Shown: positions 40,301 to 49,547 of the stretch, one piece after another
How the letters are laid out: every line of letters begins with the position of its first letter
Position numbering within the stretch: the stretch's first letter is position 1
DNA from: Tumebacillus algifaecis
GTDB lineage: Bacteria > Bacillota > Bacilli > Tumebacillales > Tumebacillaceae
Assembly (NCBI RefSeq): GCF_002243515.1
Contig: NZ_CP022657.1
Span: 1,727,001-1,791,000, forward strand
DNA length: 64,000 nt
Direction: 5' to 3'
The notes under the pieces: generated by a model
Seen by the model: the letters and a program-made list of their open reading frames with translations, nothing else
Database searches by the model: none
Told to the model about the DNA's origin: nothing
Program-made: the position numbers and the translations under genes

Positions 40301-41104
40301 GTGACTTCAAAACAGCCGATCGGCTTGCTTGATTCCGGATTTGGCGGACTGACAGTAGCGTCGGAGGTCCTGCGGCAGTTGCCACAGGAAGACATCATCT
40401 ATGTCGGAGATAATTTACGTTGTCCGTACGGCTCCAGGCAGCCGTCAGAAGTGAAGAGATACCTGTTTCAAATCATGGACGTGTTGGCCGAACAAGATGT
40501 GAAGATGATCATCATCGCCTGCAATACGGCGACGGCTGCCGGACTTGATGAAGCCCGCACTCGCTACAGCATCCCGGTGCTCGGTGTCATCTCACCGGGC
40601 AGTCGCGCTGCGATTTCAGCGACGCAGACGGAGCGCATCGGAGTGATCGGCACCGATGTGACGATCACGAGCGACTCCTACCGCCGTGAGATCCATCGGA
40701 TCAACCCGCGTCTGTATGTAGTCAATCAGGCGTGTCCGCCGTTTGTGCAATTGGTCGAAGAGGATCGCACCGATACGGAGGAAGCGCACCAGATCGTTGC
40801 CCGTTTTCTCAATCCCTTGCAAGACGAGCAGATCGACACGCTGATCCTCGGTTGTACGCACTACCCACTGTTGGCACCCGTCATCGGTGAGGTGATGGGC
40901 GACAAGATCAAACTGATCTCATCTGCGGAAGAGACAGCTCGAGAAGCGAGTACGATTTTGCAGGTCAAACACCTGCTCAATGATGACAACCCGGTGCCGC
41001 AGCATCGCTTTTTGACGACGGGTGATCCCGACTATTTCCGCAAGGTCGGCTCCCGGTGGCTGAAGCGCGAGATCGAGGTGACAGGAATCACGCTCCTCCC
41101 TTGA
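40301..41104 (+). CDS. murI: glutamate racemase
   Basis: 267 residues. Interconverts L- and D-glutamate for peptidoglycan. The two catalytic cysteines lie in MIIIACNTATAAG and LILGCTHYPLLAP. The substrate-binding LLDSGFGGLTV and YVGDNLRCPYGSR are also intact. The GTG at 40301 has AAAGGAAG ahead. It heads the conserved order racE/murI-gerM-rph-rdgB-ysnB known from Bacillus. Confidence 0.95.
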   Translation: MTSKQPIGLLDSGFGGLTVASEVLRQLPQEDIIYVGDNLRCPYGSRQPSEVKRYLFQIMDVLAEQDVKMIIIACNTATAAGLDEARTRYSIPVLGVISPGSRAAISATQTERIGVIGTDVTITSDSYRREIHRINPRLYVVNQACPPFVQLVEEDRTDTEEAHQIVARFLNPLQDEQIDTLILGCTHYPLLAPVIGEVMGDKIKLISSAEETAREASTILQVKHLLNDDNPVPQHRFLTTGDPDYFRKVGSRWLKREIEVTGITLLP

Positions 41105-41124
41105 TTTCAATGGACAAAATACAA

Positions 41125-41154
41125 GCATATCTCCTCCAAGGGCTCGTATACATG
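41125..41154 (+). promoter_or_regulatory. candidate sigma-E promoter of gerM
   Basis: GCATATC (41125-41131), 15 bp, then TATACATG (41147-41154) resembles the mother-cell sigma-E pattern (kmATATT, CATACAnT). It lies about 37 bp before the gerM start. Mother-cell expression is known for gerM in B. subtilis. Confidence 0.45.
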
Positions 41155-41190
41155 TAACAAGAATCCAAATTGGAGGAGGACAAAAGAAAC

Positions 41191-42186
41191 ATGCGAACAC
41201 GCACAAAATGGGCGGTAGTCGGTGTCCTCGCAGTGACGATCGCTGCGGCTACCGGTTGTTCGGCAACGCCTGAGAAAACGTCGAGCAAAGGGGCAGCGCA
41301 GCAGACTGGACAACAAGTTGAAACGCTCATGCCGACCACGGTATACGTAGCCGATCAAAACGGGTTCGTCATTCCTTTTAACATCAAGATGGAACAGACC
41401 AAACAGGTGGCACAGGCCACCTTGCAGCACATGATTGCGGGAGGGGTGGGCGAAGCATCGCTCGTCGGTACGGGCTTTCGCAACTTGCTGCCCGAAGGCT
41501 CGCAGATTCGCGGCATCTCGGTCAACGATGGTGTGGCCAAAGTGGACTTCACCAAAGAAGTGAACGCGCTGAAAAACGGGGAAGACGAGCAGGCGATGGT
41601 AGATGCGGTGGTCTGGAGCCTGACGGGATTGGAAAACATCAACAAGGTGCAGTTCATGGTCGAAGGCCATATCCAAAACACCTTGAAAAATGGTACTCCG
41701 GTCGGTGACCCGATCTCCCGCGCCAACGGCATCAATCTGCAGATGACCTCAAACCTCTCGCCATCGCAGACCACGGCGCTCACGTTGTACTTTGAAGGCA
41801 AGAGCAACGATGCGAATTTCGCTTATCTCGTCCCGGTCACACGAATGGTGCCGAAGCAAGCGGAACAAAACATGATCGAACTGACGATGGCCGAATTGGC
41901 AAAAGGGCCGAACACCGCAGCTCTGGAGCCAGTGATCTCACCCGATCTCAAGCTGTCCAAGTCGGACGTGAAAGATAAAGTCGCGACGCTCGATTTTGCT
42001 TCCGAACTGGCGGCAAAAGGTGTCAATCCAAATCGATTGGTCAACACGATCGCGCTATCGGTCGCAGCGAATGCGGCGGTGGACAAAGTCAAGTTCACAG
42101 TCGGTGAGAAAGCGCCGACAAGCGATGGTCTCGATCTGAGTCAGCCAGTGCTGATTCCCCAGACGATCAACGAGCAAAAACTGTGA
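41191..42186 (+). CDS. gerM: GerM-family sporulation/germination lipoprotein
   Basis: 331 residues. A lipoprotein signal peptide ends in the lipobox AATGC (cysteine at residue 23), followed by a Gly/Ser-rich linker. Two Germane (GerMN) domains follow, at about 48-165 (TVYVADQNGFVIPF, IRGISVNDGVAKVDFTKEV) and 185-310 (LTLYFEGKSNDANFAYLVPVTRMV, VKDKVATLDFASEL). GerM in B. subtilis is needed for septal peptidoglycan events during engulfment and for normal germination, forming a ring-like structure with SpoIIQ-SpoIIIA. The ATG at 41191 is preferred to the TTG at 41170, which covers the GGAGGAGG ribosome site. Confidence 0.9.
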   Translation: MRTRTKWAVVGVLAVTIAAATGCSATPEKTSSKGAAQQTGQQVETLMPTTVYVADQNGFVIPFNIKMEQTKQVAQATLQHMIAGGVGEASLVGTGFRNLLPEGSQIRGISVNDGVAKVDFTKEVNALKNGEDEQAMVDAVVWSLTGLENINKVQFMVEGHIQNTLKNGTPVGDPISRANGINLQMTSNLSPSQTTALTLYFEGKSNDANFAYLVPVTRMVPKQAEQNMIELTMAELAKGPNTAALEPVISPDLKLSKSDVKDKVATLDFASELAAKGVNPNRLVNTIALSVAANAAVDKVKFTVGEKAPTSDGLDLSQPVLIPQTINEQKL

Positions 42187-42200
42187 TGCGCCTGCCCAAC

Positions 42201-42233
42201 ACTAACGGATTGTTGTCTTCCGTTAGTTTTTTT
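42201..42233 (+). terminator. terminator after gerM
   Basis: ACTAACGGA pairs with TCCGTTAGT around a nine-base loop, followed by seven T residues. Confidence 0.88.
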
Positions 42234-42317
42234 CTGTAAAAGTTTGGGGTAGTGGAATCGGCAAATTAAGGTTATGCTATCAGAGTATCTTATGGGAACA
42301 AGGGGAGGTCTTCAAGG

Positions 42318-43076
42318 ATGCGAGTGGACGGACGTCAAGCGAATGAAACCCGCACGATTACGATTGAACGCAATTACATCAAACATGCTGAAGGATCGGT
42401 ACTGATCTCGGTCGGCGATACGAAAGTAATTTGCACGGCGACAGTCGAGGACAAAGTTCCGCCGTTTTTGCGCAACTCGGGGACGGGTTGGATCACAGCA
42501 GAATACGGGATGCTGCCGCGTTCGACCGGAACCCGCAACCAACGCGAGTCTTCACGCGGTAAGGTCGGCGGGCGCACGATGGAGATTCAGCGGTTGATCG
42601 GACGGGCTCTGCGCGCAGTCGTCAATCTGAAAGCACTTGGCGAAAAAACGTTGTGGCTCGACTGTGACGTGATCCAAGCGGACGGTGGAACGCGCACAGC
42701 GTCGATCACAGGCGCCTTTGTCGCGTTGGCCGACGCCCTGTATAAGCAGGTGGAAAAAGGGTCGCTCAATCAATTGCCGATCACCGATTTTCTGGCGGCC
42801 GTCTCGGTGGGAATCGTTAGTAACCAAGCGGTGCTCGATCTCAACTATCAGGAGGATTCGGCTGCTGAAGTGGACATGAATATCGTGATGACTGGGGCTG
42901 GCCGTTTCGTAGAACTGCAAGGCACCGGTGAAGAAGCGACCTTCTCGATGGACGAACTGCATCAGATGCTCGACTTAGGCAAGATCGGAAACGAAAATTG
43001 GATCGCGCTGCAAAAAGAAGTTCTGGGACCGGAAATTTCGAATTTGATCGCGAAAAACGCGCTGCAAAACGCCTAG
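42318..43076 (+). CDS. rph: ribonuclease PH
   Basis: 252-residue phosphorolytic 3'-5' exoribonuclease trimming tRNA ends. [85 protein letters not shown] and [26 protein letters not shown] are classic Rph blocks. AGGGGAGG lies ahead of the ATG. rdgB follows 37 bp later. Confidence 0.95.
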   Translation: MRVDGRQANETRTITIERNYIKHAEGSVLISVGDTKVICTATVEDKVPPFLRNSGTGWITAEYGMLPRSTGTRNQRESSRGKVGGRTMEIQRLIGRALRAVVNLKALGEKTLWLDCDVIQADGGTRTASITGAFVALADALYKQVEKGSLNQLPITDFLAAVSVGIVSNQAVLDLNYQEDSAAEVDMNIVMTGAGRFVELQGTGEEATFSMDELHQMLDLGKIGNENWIALQKEVLGPEISNLIAKNALQNA

Positions 43077-43113
43077 GCGCTCTATACATAGGAGAGGTAT
43101 CGGAGGTCGGGAG

Positions 43114-43722
43114 ATGGAACAGATTCAAACCAAGTTGCTGCTGGCCACGAAGAATCAAGGCAAAGTAAAAGAGATTCAGCATTTTTTTGCCGAACTTGGC
43201 TGGCATGTCGAAGCGGTGCCGCAAACGGCTCCCGATGTCACAGAGGATCAGGAGACGTTTGCAGGGAATGCGATCAAGAAGGCGGAGGAGATGGCCAGAG
43301 CGTTCCATATGCCAGCGCTGGCTGATGATTCCGGTTTGGAGGTCGATGCCCTGCAAGGACGGCCAGGCGTCTATTCGGCACGTTATGCGGGGGAGCACGC
43401 GTCCGATCAGCAAAACAATGAGAAACTGTGTGCCGAACTCGCTTCGATAAGCGATGGGGAGCGGACGGCGCGCTTCGTCTCGGCGATCGCACTGGCAAGA
43501 CCGGGGCAGGAGACGCTGGTCGCTTTCGGAACGCTCGAAGGCTACATCTTGACGGAAGGGCGAGGGACGGGGGGGTTCGGTTATGACCCGCTGTTCTTGT
43601 TGCCTGAGAGGGACAAGACGTTGGCAGAGCTGACAATCGAAGAAAAGAATGGCATCTCGCATCGAGCAAAGGCTCTTACGAGCATGATCGAGATGCTGAA
43701 GATGGAAGACCGGCAGTCATGA
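43114..43722 (+). CDS. rdgB: XTP/dITP diphosphatase (non-canonical purine NTP pyrophosphatase)
   Basis: 202 residues of the HAM1/RdgB family. LLLATKNQGKVKEIQHFF, ADDSGLEVDALQGRPGVYSARYAG, GGFGYDPLFLLPE and ISHRAKAL are the characteristic blocks. It removes ITP, dITP and XTP from nucleotide pools. The stop codon overlaps the start of the phosphodiesterase gene (ATGA), showing translational coupling. Confidence 0.95.
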   Translation: MEQIQTKLLLATKNQGKVKEIQHFFAELGWHVEAVPQTAPDVTEDQETFAGNAIKKAEEMARAFHMPALADDSGLEVDALQGRPGVYSARYAGEHASDQQNNEKLCAELASISDGERTARFVSAIALARPGQETLVAFGTLEGYILTEGRGTGGFGYDPLFLLPERDKTLAELTIEEKNGISHRAKALTSMIEMLKMEDRQS

Positions 43723-44267
43723 ACAGATCGTTGCGCGTTCTGATCATCTCCGACTCGCACGGTCGCACCGATCGCATCGGCCAGGTGATCCAGCGCGTAC
43801 AGGAGCAGGTGGGCGGCTATGACCTGCTCCTGCACGCTGGAGATCATGCGGAAGATGTGCTAAACGGAGACTTTGATCGCGCAGTCGCCGTGAGTGGCAA
43901 CTGTGATCCGGCCGGTTGCGAAGCGGAAGAGAAGAAGCTCGACCTGCTTGGCGTGCCGACGCTGCTTTTGCATGGGCATACTGTGCATGTGAAGACTTCG
44001 CCTTTGCAGCTCGGGTATAAAGCGGCCGAGCACGGGGTACAGCTTGCCGTGTTTGGGCATACGCACACGCCCGTCCTGTTTCAGGAAGGAGGCTGTGTGT
44101 TTCTCAATCCAGGCAGCTTGTCCTACCCGCGCGGCTATACAGAATGCACTTATGCGCTGTTGCTCTTGACCGAGCGGGCAGACGGGATTGATGCCGACTT
44201 TTCTTTCTACACGCTCGACGGTTTCCGCATTCCCGCCTTTGATCTGTCGCACGTCTTTTCGGGATGA
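43719..44267 (+). CDS. YfcE/MJ0936-family metallophosphoesterase (YsnB-like)
   Basis: 182 residues. The metal-ligand motifs are DSHG near the N-terminus, LLHAGDHAEDV, AVSGNCD, LLHGHTVH and VFGHTHTPV, then NPGSLSYPRG: a full calcineurin-like phosphodiesterase set. Position after rdgB matches ysnB of Bacillus. It probably hydrolyses small phosphodiesters in vivo; the natural substrate is not known. Confidence 0.9.
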   Translation: MNRSLRVLIISDSHGRTDRIGQVIQRVQEQVGGYDLLLHAGDHAEDVLNGDFDRAVAVSGNCDPAGCEAEEKKLDLLGVPTLLLHGHTVHVKTSPLQLGYKAAEHGVQLAVFGHTHTPVLFQEGGCVFLNPGSLSYPRGYTECTYALLLLTERADGIDADFSFYTLDGFRIPAFDLSHVFSG

Positions 44268-44332
44268 GCAGACCGCTGTGCGCATATGCGTCGGCGGTCT
44301 GTATCGTTCCGCAATTTTCCTCGCGTAAGCTG

Positions 44333-44362
44333 TTGACTTTGCGTTTTGTTCTGTTGTATACT
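44333..44362 (+). promoter_or_regulatory. promoter of the tRNA cluster
   Basis: TTGACT (44333-44338) and TATACT (44357-44362) are 18 bp apart, about 43 bp upstream of the first tRNA. Confidence 0.75.
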
Positions 44363-44405
44363 AACTCTCGTCGCCTTGATCGCGACCTTCTTCTTACAAT
44401 CATGC

Positions 44406-44479
44406 GCGGGTGTAGTTCAATGGTAGAACTCCAGCCTTCCAAGCTGGTCGCGTGGGTTCGATTCCCATCACCCGCTCCA
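44406..44479 (+). tRNA. tRNA-Gly (anticodon TCC)
   Basis: 74 nt with an encoded CCA. The acceptor GCGGGTG pairs with CACCCGC, and the anticodon arm is CCAGC-CTTCCAA-GCTGG. The T arm contains GGTTCGATTCC. Confidence 0.96.
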
Positions 44480-44483
44480 TCAT

Positions 44484-44560
<77 letters not shown>

Positions 44561-44564
44561 TCAT

Positions 44565-44641
44565 GGCGGCCGTGGCGAAGTGGTTAACGCACCAGATTGT
44601 GGCTCTGGCATTCGGGGGTTCGATTCCCCTCGGTCGCCCCA
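44565..44641 (+). tRNA. tRNA-His (anticodon GTG)
   Basis: 77 nt including the genomically encoded G-1 (44565), which faces C73, as required for histidyl-tRNA recognition. The acceptor GCGGCCG pairs with CGGTCGC, the anticodon loop is TTGTGGC, and CCA is encoded. Confidence 0.95.
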
Positions 44642-44660
44642 TAAAATTTCTAGAAAATAG

Positions 44661-44692
44661 GCACCTCCATCCTGTAGATGGGGGTGTTTTTG
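44661..44692 (+). terminator. terminator of the tRNA cluster
   Basis: CACCTCCATC pairs with GATGGGGGTG (one G-T pair), followed by TTTTTGTG, 20 bp after tRNA-His. Confidence 0.88.
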
Positions 44693-44695
44693 TGT

Positions 44696-44723
44696 TTGAA
44701 CTTATCTCCATTTGTGATATAAT
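44696..44723 (+). promoter_or_regulatory. sigma-A promoter of tig
   Basis: TTGAAC (44696-44701) and a perfect TATAAT (44718-44723) are 16 bp apart; the tig start is about 105 bp downstream. Confidence 0.65.
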
Positions 44724-44827
44724 GTAGTGGTTGTGTCGATCTACACTATCTACATGCGTGGACAAGCCACAGTATTACATACAAGGCAGTCTTTTCCGCA
44801 TTGGTTGATTCAAGGGAGGATTCGCAG

Positions 44828-46132
44828 ATGGCAGTAGCAATTAAGACTTGGGAAAAAATAGAGAAAAACGTAGGTGTTCTTGAATTCGAGGTTGGCGTTG
44901 AAGAAGTTAACTCCGCACTCGATAAAGCATTCCAAAAAGCAGCGAAAACGGTAGCAGTTCCGGGCTTCCGCAAAGGCAAAGTGCCGCGCCAGATCTTCGA
45001 AAACCGCTTTGGCGTTGAGGTATTATATCAAGACGCACTGGACATCCTGTTACCGGAAGCATACACGGCAGCAGTTAATGAAGCGAACATCACTCCGGTT
45101 GATCGTCCGGAGATCGATGTTGTTCAATTCGGCAAAAACGAGACCGCTGTGATCAAAGCGACCATCACCGTCAAGCCGGAAGTTGAACTGGGCGCTTATA
45201 AAGGTCTGACCGTTGAGAAGAAAGACTTTACCGTAACGGCTGAAGCGATCGATGCTGAACTTGCGAACCTGCAAGGTTCCCACGCTGAGATCGTCGTTGC
45301 AGAAGAGGGCGTTGCTGTTGAAACTGGCGATCTCGTTATCATCGACTTCAAAGGCTTTGTAAACGGCGAAGCATTTGAAGGCGGCGAAGCGGACAACTAC
45401 CAGCTCGAAATCGGCTCCAACACGTTCATCCCGGGCTTTGAAGATCAAATCATCGGCATGAAAAAAGGGGAAGAAAAAGAAGTCAACGTCAACTTCCCGG
45501 AGCAATATCATGTAGCAACTCTCGCAGGCCAACCGGCTGTATTCAAGGTGACCCTGAACGAAACGAAGCGCAAGCAATTGCCGGCGCTCGATGACGAGTT
45601 TGTCAAGGACATCTCCGAGTTCAACACCCTTGACGAATTGAAGGCAGACATCGAGAATAAACTCAAAGAAAAAGCGGAGCAAGATGCGAAATTGTACGTC
45701 GAGGAAGCTGTGATCTCCCAAGCGGTTGAGAACGCAACCATCGAAATTCCGGAAGCGATGATCGACAACGAGATCGAATTCCTGATGAACGATTTCAAAC
45801 AACGCCTGCAACAGCAAGGCATCCCGTTTGATGCGTATGTTCAATTCACCGGCGCTTCTACTGAGAGCCTGAAAGACGAGTTCCGCGGTCAAGCGGTCAA
45901 CCGTGTTCGCACAGGTCTGGTACTGGAAGCAGTAACAGCTGCAGAAGGAATCGAAGCGACTGAGGGCGAAATCAATACAGAACTGGAAAACATCGCAGCT
46001 TCCGCAAAAATGGAAGTTGAGCGCGTGAAAAGCATTCTCGAAGCGCGTGATCCGGGTCTGTCCAACCTGCACAACGATATCAAAACTCGCAAGACGATCG
46101 CAGTCCTCGTTGAGTCTGCGAAAGTTGAGTAG
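44828..46132 (+). CDS. tig: trigger factor, ribosome-associated chaperone
   Basis: 434 residues. The N-terminal ribosome-binding domain ends in the signature VPGFRKGKVPRQIFENRFG. The FKBP-type prolyl isomerase domain lies at about 160-245 (GDLVIIDFKGFVNGEAFEGGEADNY, GSNTFIPGFEDQIIGMKKGEEK), followed by a long alpha-helical substrate-holding domain. It binds emerging chains at the ribosome exit tunnel. The ATG at 44828 follows AAGGGAGG. Strong codon bias implies high expression. The order tig-clpX-lonB-lonA is the Bacillus arrangement. Confidence 0.96.
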   Translation: MAVAIKTWEKIEKNVGVLEFEVGVEEVNSALDKAFQKAAKTVAVPGFRKGKVPRQIFENRFGVEVLYQDALDILLPEAYTAAVNEANITPVDRPEIDVVQFGKNETAVIKATITVKPEVELGAYKGLTVEKKDFTVTAEAIDAELANLQGSHAEIVVAEEGVAVETGDLVIIDFKGFVNGEAFEGGEADNYQLEIGSNTFIPGFEDQIIGMKKGEEKEVNVNFPEQYHVATLAGQPAVFKVTLNETKRKQLPALDDEFVKDISEFNTLDELKADIENKLKEKAEQDAKLYVEEAVISQAVENATIEIPEAMIDNEIEFLMNDFKQRLQQQGIPFDAYVQFTGASTESLKDEFRGQAVNRVRTGLVLEAVTAAEGIEATEGEINTELENIAASAKMEVERVKSILEARDPGLSNLHNDIKTRKTIAVLVESAKVE

Positions 46133-46169
46133 TTCCCACATAACAAAGTTCCAATACGATCTGGAAGAG

Positions 46170-46201
46170 ACAAGGCACTTGCATAAGGTGCCTTGTTTTT
46201 C
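46170..46201 (+). terminator. terminator after tig
   Basis: CAAGGCAC pairs with GTGCCTTG around a nine-base loop, followed by TTTTT. Confidence 0.88.
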
Positions 46202-46274
46202 CAAAATACATAATGCGAGTCAAAGATGGCAGTTGTCAGGTTGTCGCGGGCACTTAACGTAGGGGAGGGTTATG

Positions 46275-47528
46275 ATGTTCAAATTCAATGATGACAAAGG
46301 ACAACTGAAATGTTCGTTCTGCGGCAAGACACAAGACCAAGTTCGTAAACTGGTCGCAGGGCCAGGTGTTTATATTTGTGATGAGTGCATTGAGCTCTGC
46401 AACGAGATCGTGGAAGAGGAGCTCGGGGAAGAAGAAGAGTTTGAGATGAAGGACATTCCGAAGCCGGGTGAGATTCGGAATATCCTCGATCAGTACGTCA
46501 TCGGTCAGGATCAGGCGAAAAAAGCGCTCGCGGTTGCTGTATATAACCACTACAAGCGGATCAATTCGCAAACGAAGAACGAAGAGGTCGAACTGTCCAA
46601 GTCGAACATTCTGCTGATCGGTCCGACCGGGAGCGGTAAAACGCTGCTCGCTCAAACGCTGGCTCGCATCCTGAACGTTCCGTTTGCGATTGCGGACGCT
46701 ACCTCGCTTACCGAAGCGGGTTATGTTGGTGAAGACGTGGAAAACGTGTTGCTCCGCCTGATTCAAGCGGCCGACTACGATGTGGAAAAAGCTCAGAAGG
46801 GCATCATCTACATCGACGAGATCGACAAGATCGCTCGCAAGTCGGAGAACCCGTCGATCACTCGTGACGTCTCGGGTGAAGGTGTTCAGCAGGCATTGCT
46901 GAAAATCTTGGAAGGCACGACAGCAAGCGTACCGCCGCAAGGGGGCCGCAAGCATCCGCACCAAGAATTTATCCAGATCGACACGAAAGACATCATGTTC
47001 ATCTGCGGCGGTGCGTTTGACGGCATGGAGTCGATCATCAAGCGCCGTATGGGTGAGAAGGTGATCGGTTTTGGTCAAGATGGACAGAAGAAGGATGAGC
47101 GTGAGTTCGTTCTTTCCAAACTGATGCCGGAAGATTTGCAGCGTTACGGGCTGATTCCGGAATTTGTCGGTCGTCTGCCAGTATTGACTGCGCTCGAACC
47201 GCTCGACATCGAGGCGCTGAAGCGCATTCTGACTGAGCCGAAGAACGCGATCGTCAAGCAATACAACCGTCTCTTGCAGATGGATAACGTTGACTTGGAG
47301 TTCACCGAAGAAGCACTGGAAGAGATCGCCAAAGAAGCGATCAAGCGCAAGACCGGTGCGCGGGGGTTGCGCGCGATCATCGAATCGACGATGCTCGACG
47401 TGATGTTTGAACTTCCGTCGCGTGACGATGTGGTGAAATGTGTGATCACCCAAGAAGCGATCACTGAAGGCAAGACACCGACCTTGGTCACCCAAGGCGA
47501 CAAAAGCAAACAGGAAGAACCGGCCTAG
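46275..47528 (+). CDS. clpX: ATP-dependent Clp protease ATP-binding subunit ClpX
   Basis: 417-residue AAA+ unfoldase for ClpP. The N-terminal zinc domain (CSFCGK and ICDECIELC) recognises adaptors and substrates. Walker A is [18 protein letters not shown] and Walker B is [14 protein letters not shown]; the pore loop GYVGEDVEN and the ClpP-contact IGF loop (KVIGFGQ) are present. The second of two adjacent ATG codons fits both GGGAGGG spacing and the family N-terminus MFKFND. A terminator separates it from lonB. Confidence 0.96.
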   Translation: MFKFNDDKGQLKCSFCGKTQDQVRKLVAGPGVYICDECIELCNEIVEEELGEEEEFEMKDIPKPGEIRNILDQYVIGQDQAKKALAVAVYNHYKRINSQTKNEEVELSKSNILLIGPTGSGKTLLAQTLARILNVPFAIADATSLTEAGYVGEDVENVLLRLIQAADYDVEKAQKGIIYIDEIDKIARKSENPSITRDVSGEGVQQALLKILEGTTASVPPQGGRKHPHQEFIQIDTKDIMFICGGAFDGMESIIKRRMGEKVIGFGQDGQKKDEREFVLSKLMPEDLQRYGLIPEFVGRLPVLTALEPLDIEALKRILTEPKNAIVKQYNRLLQMDNVDLEFTEEALEEIAKEAIKRKTGARGLRAIIESTMLDVMFELPSRDDVVKCVITQEAITEGKTPTLVTQGDKSKQEEPA

Positions 47529-47541
47529 GCCATTCTGATGC

Positions 47542-47580
47542 AAAGAACCGATTCCATCATCTGGAGTCGGTTCTTTTTCA
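47542..47580 (+). terminator. terminator after clpX
   Basis: AAGAACCGATTCCA pairs with TGGAGTCGGTTCTT (one G-T pair), followed by TTT. Confidence 0.88.
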
Positions 47581-47591
47581 TTTGGACAAAG

Positions 47592-47620
47592 GTTTTACTT
47601 CGCTTTTCTGAGGACATACT
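47592..47620 (+). promoter_or_regulatory. possible forespore sigma-F promoter of lonB
   Basis: GTTTT (47592-47596), 15 bp, then GGACATACT (47612-47620) fits the -10 pattern GGnnAnnnT, with one mismatch in the -35. B. subtilis lonB is expressed in the forespore from sigma-F. This is a weak match by itself. Confidence 0.35.
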
Positions 47621-47666
47621 AAATCCAATGCGATGGAACGTGACAGGAAGAGGGGGTAAGCAAGCG

Positions 47667-49373
47667 ATGAGTTTCACAATGATCCTGAGTCTGGTGCAAG
47701 TGTTTTTTGCTGTCGTCATCGGACTTTATTTTTGGAATCAGTTAAAAGCTCAGCAAAACAACCGCTCCGCCATCGAGAGCGAGTCCAAAAAAGAGCTGGA
47801 GAAACTCCGGAAGATGCGGGCGATCGCACTGACCGAACCGCTCGCGGAGAAAACGCGTCCAGCCAAGTTTGAAGAGATCGTAGGCCAAGCTGATGGGATC
47901 AAAGCATTGCGCGCCGCACTTTGCGGCCCGAATCCGCAGCATGTCATCATCTACGGACCGCCTGGCGTCGGCAAGACGGCAGCTGCGCGTCTCGTGCTTT
48001 CCGAAGCGAAGAAAAACGGGGTATCGCCGTTTGGAAAAGAAGCCAAGTTTATCGAATTGGATGCTACCACCGCCCGTTTCGATGAGCGGGGCATCGCCGA
48101 CCCATTGATCGGTTCTGTACATGACCCGATCTACCAAGGTGCAGGCGCGATGGGTATGGCCGGGATTCCGCAGCCCAAACCGGGCGCTGTCACCAAAGCG
48201 CACGGCGGTATGCTGTTTATCGACGAGATCGGTGAACTCCACCCGATCCAACTAAATAAGCTGTTAAAAGTACTCGAAGACCGCAAAGTGTTTCTGGAGA
48301 GCGCGTATTACTCTTCGGAAGATAACCAGATCCCAAGCCATATTCACGACATTTTCCAAAACGGCCTGCCTGCAGACTTTCGCATGATCGGTGCAACCAC
48401 TCGAACGGCGGATGAAATCCCTCCTGCGATTCGCTCGCGCTGCGTGGAAATTTTTTTCCGAGCGTTAAAACCGGATGAGATCATGTCGATCGTGCAGACG
48501 GCTGCCGAAAAGATTCAGTTTGAGATTGAGGAGGGAGCGGTGCAAACGATTGCCAAATACGCCACCAATGGCCGAGAAGCGGTCAATGTGGTGCAAACAT
48601 CGGCGGGCATCGCGCTTGGAGAATCGCGCAAGAGCATCCTGACTGCCGATGTCGAGTGGGTGATCAACTGTTCACAGATCTCACCGCGCCCAGAAAAGCA
48701 GGTGCCTGACCTGCCGCAGATCGGGTTTGTCAACGGTCTTGCCGTCTACGGGCCGAACATGGGGATGCTGTTGGAGATCGAGGTGACAGCAGCCAAGTCC
48801 TCCGAACGGGGAAAAGGTACGATCAACATCACTGGAGTCGTCGAGGAGGAGCAAACCAACGGCGGTGCACGCAGCACCCGTCGTAAGTCGATGGCGAAAG
48901 GATCGGTTGAAAACGTGATGACCGTCTTGCGCCGCACGATGGACGTCGATCCGCTCGACTATGACCTCCACGTCAATTTCCCAGGTGGGATTCCGGTCGA
49001 CGGCCCATCAGCGGGGGTGACGATGGCGACGGCGATCTATTCGGCGATCAAAGGCATCGCCGTAGACAACCGGATAGCGATGACCGGAGAAGTGTCGATT
49101 CGCGGCTTCGTCAAACCGATCGGCGGTGTGATTGCCAAGATTGAGGCGGCCAAGCAGGCCGGGGCAACCCGCGTGGTGATTCCTAAAGACAATTGGCAAG
49201 ATATTTTCAAAACGTTCGAAGGTGTCGAGATCATTCCTGTCGAGCGGATCGAGCAGGTGATCGATCTGTCTTTGGTGCTGGAAGAAGGACCGGAAAAGAG
49301 CGCCCTGTCGGCAAGCGCTCCTGCCAATATGCTCACCGTGCCTTCAGTTAACCTGTCAAACGGAATGACATAA
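47667..49373 (+). CDS. lonB: membrane-anchored ATP-dependent protease LonB
   Basis: 568 residues. One N-terminal membrane helix (MSFTMILSLVQVFFAVVIGLYFW) replaces the LonA substrate domain. The AAA+ module has Walker [17 protein letters not shown] and Walker B GMLFIDEIGEL. The C-terminal Lon protease domain has the catalytic serine in VDGPSAGVTMA and the lysine in PIGGVIAKIEAAKQAG. In B. subtilis LonB is forespore-specific and located at the forespore membrane. The ATG at 47667 follows GAGGGGG; the ORF upstream runs through the clpX terminator. Confidence 0.94.
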   Translation: MSFTMILSLVQVFFAVVIGLYFWNQLKAQQNNRSAIESESKKELEKLRKMRAIALTEPLAEKTRPAKFEEIVGQADGIKALRAALCGPNPQHVIIYGPPGVGKTAAARLVLSEAKKNGVSPFGKEAKFIELDATTARFDERGIADPLIGSVHDPIYQGAGAMGMAGIPQPKPGAVTKAHGGMLFIDEIGELHPIQLNKLLKVLEDRKVFLESAYYSSEDNQIPSHIHDIFQNGLPADFRMIGATTRTADEIPPAIRSRCVEIFFRALKPDEIMSIVQTAAEKIQFEIEEGAVQTIAKYATNGREAVNVVQTSAGIALGESRKSILTADVEWVINCSQISPRPEKQVPDLPQIGFVNGLAVYGPNMGMLLEIEVTAAKSSERGKGTINITGVVEEEQTNGGARSTRRKSMAKGSVENVMTVLRRTMDVDPLDYDLHVNFPGGIPVDGPSAGVTMATAIYSAIKGIAVDNRIAMTGEVSIRGFVKPIGGVIAKIEAAKQAGATRVVIPKDNWQDIFKTFEGVEIIPVERIEQVIDLSLVLEEGPEKSALSASAPANMLTVPSVNLSNGMT

Positions 49374-49380
49374 GCGATGC

Positions 49381-49428
49381 AACATGCATAGCAGGGGAGA
49401 TTCATAAACTCCCCGCTTTTGCATGTTT
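49381..49428 (+). terminator. terminator after lonB
   Basis: GGGGAG pairs with CTCCCC inside an extended structure: AGC/GCT next to it, and an outer AACATGCA/TGCATGTT 8-bp pairing. A short T run follows the inner stem. Confidence 0.75.
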
Positions 49429-49461
49429 AGACAAGTGGGTCTACTTTTTAATGGTCAGGAT

Positions 49462-49490
49462 TAGACAAACAACATGGCATACGGTACAAT
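49462..49490 (+). promoter_or_regulatory. sigma-A promoter of lonA
   Basis: TAGACA (49462-49467) and TACAAT (49485-49490) are 17 bp apart. No CIRCE or CtsR heat-shock operator was found nearby. Confidence 0.6.
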
Positions 49491-49547
49491 TGGCATACTA
49501 GCAAGAAGCAGGTTCTTTTTTCTTTTCATGTCATGGAGGTGAACACG

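Noticed and set aside
45050-46204. 384-codon open frame opposite tig
   Set aside because: Antisense shadow of a highly biased gene; it runs through the tig terminator.
46254-47543. 429-codon open frame opposite clpX
   Set aside because: It covers the whole clpX gene in antisense, with low-complexity Phe/Arg/Asp-rich product and no start signal.
49430-49547. CIRCE or CtsR heat-shock operator before lonA
   Set aside because: Neither the TTAGCACTC inverted repeat nor the GGTCAAA heptad repeat is present.
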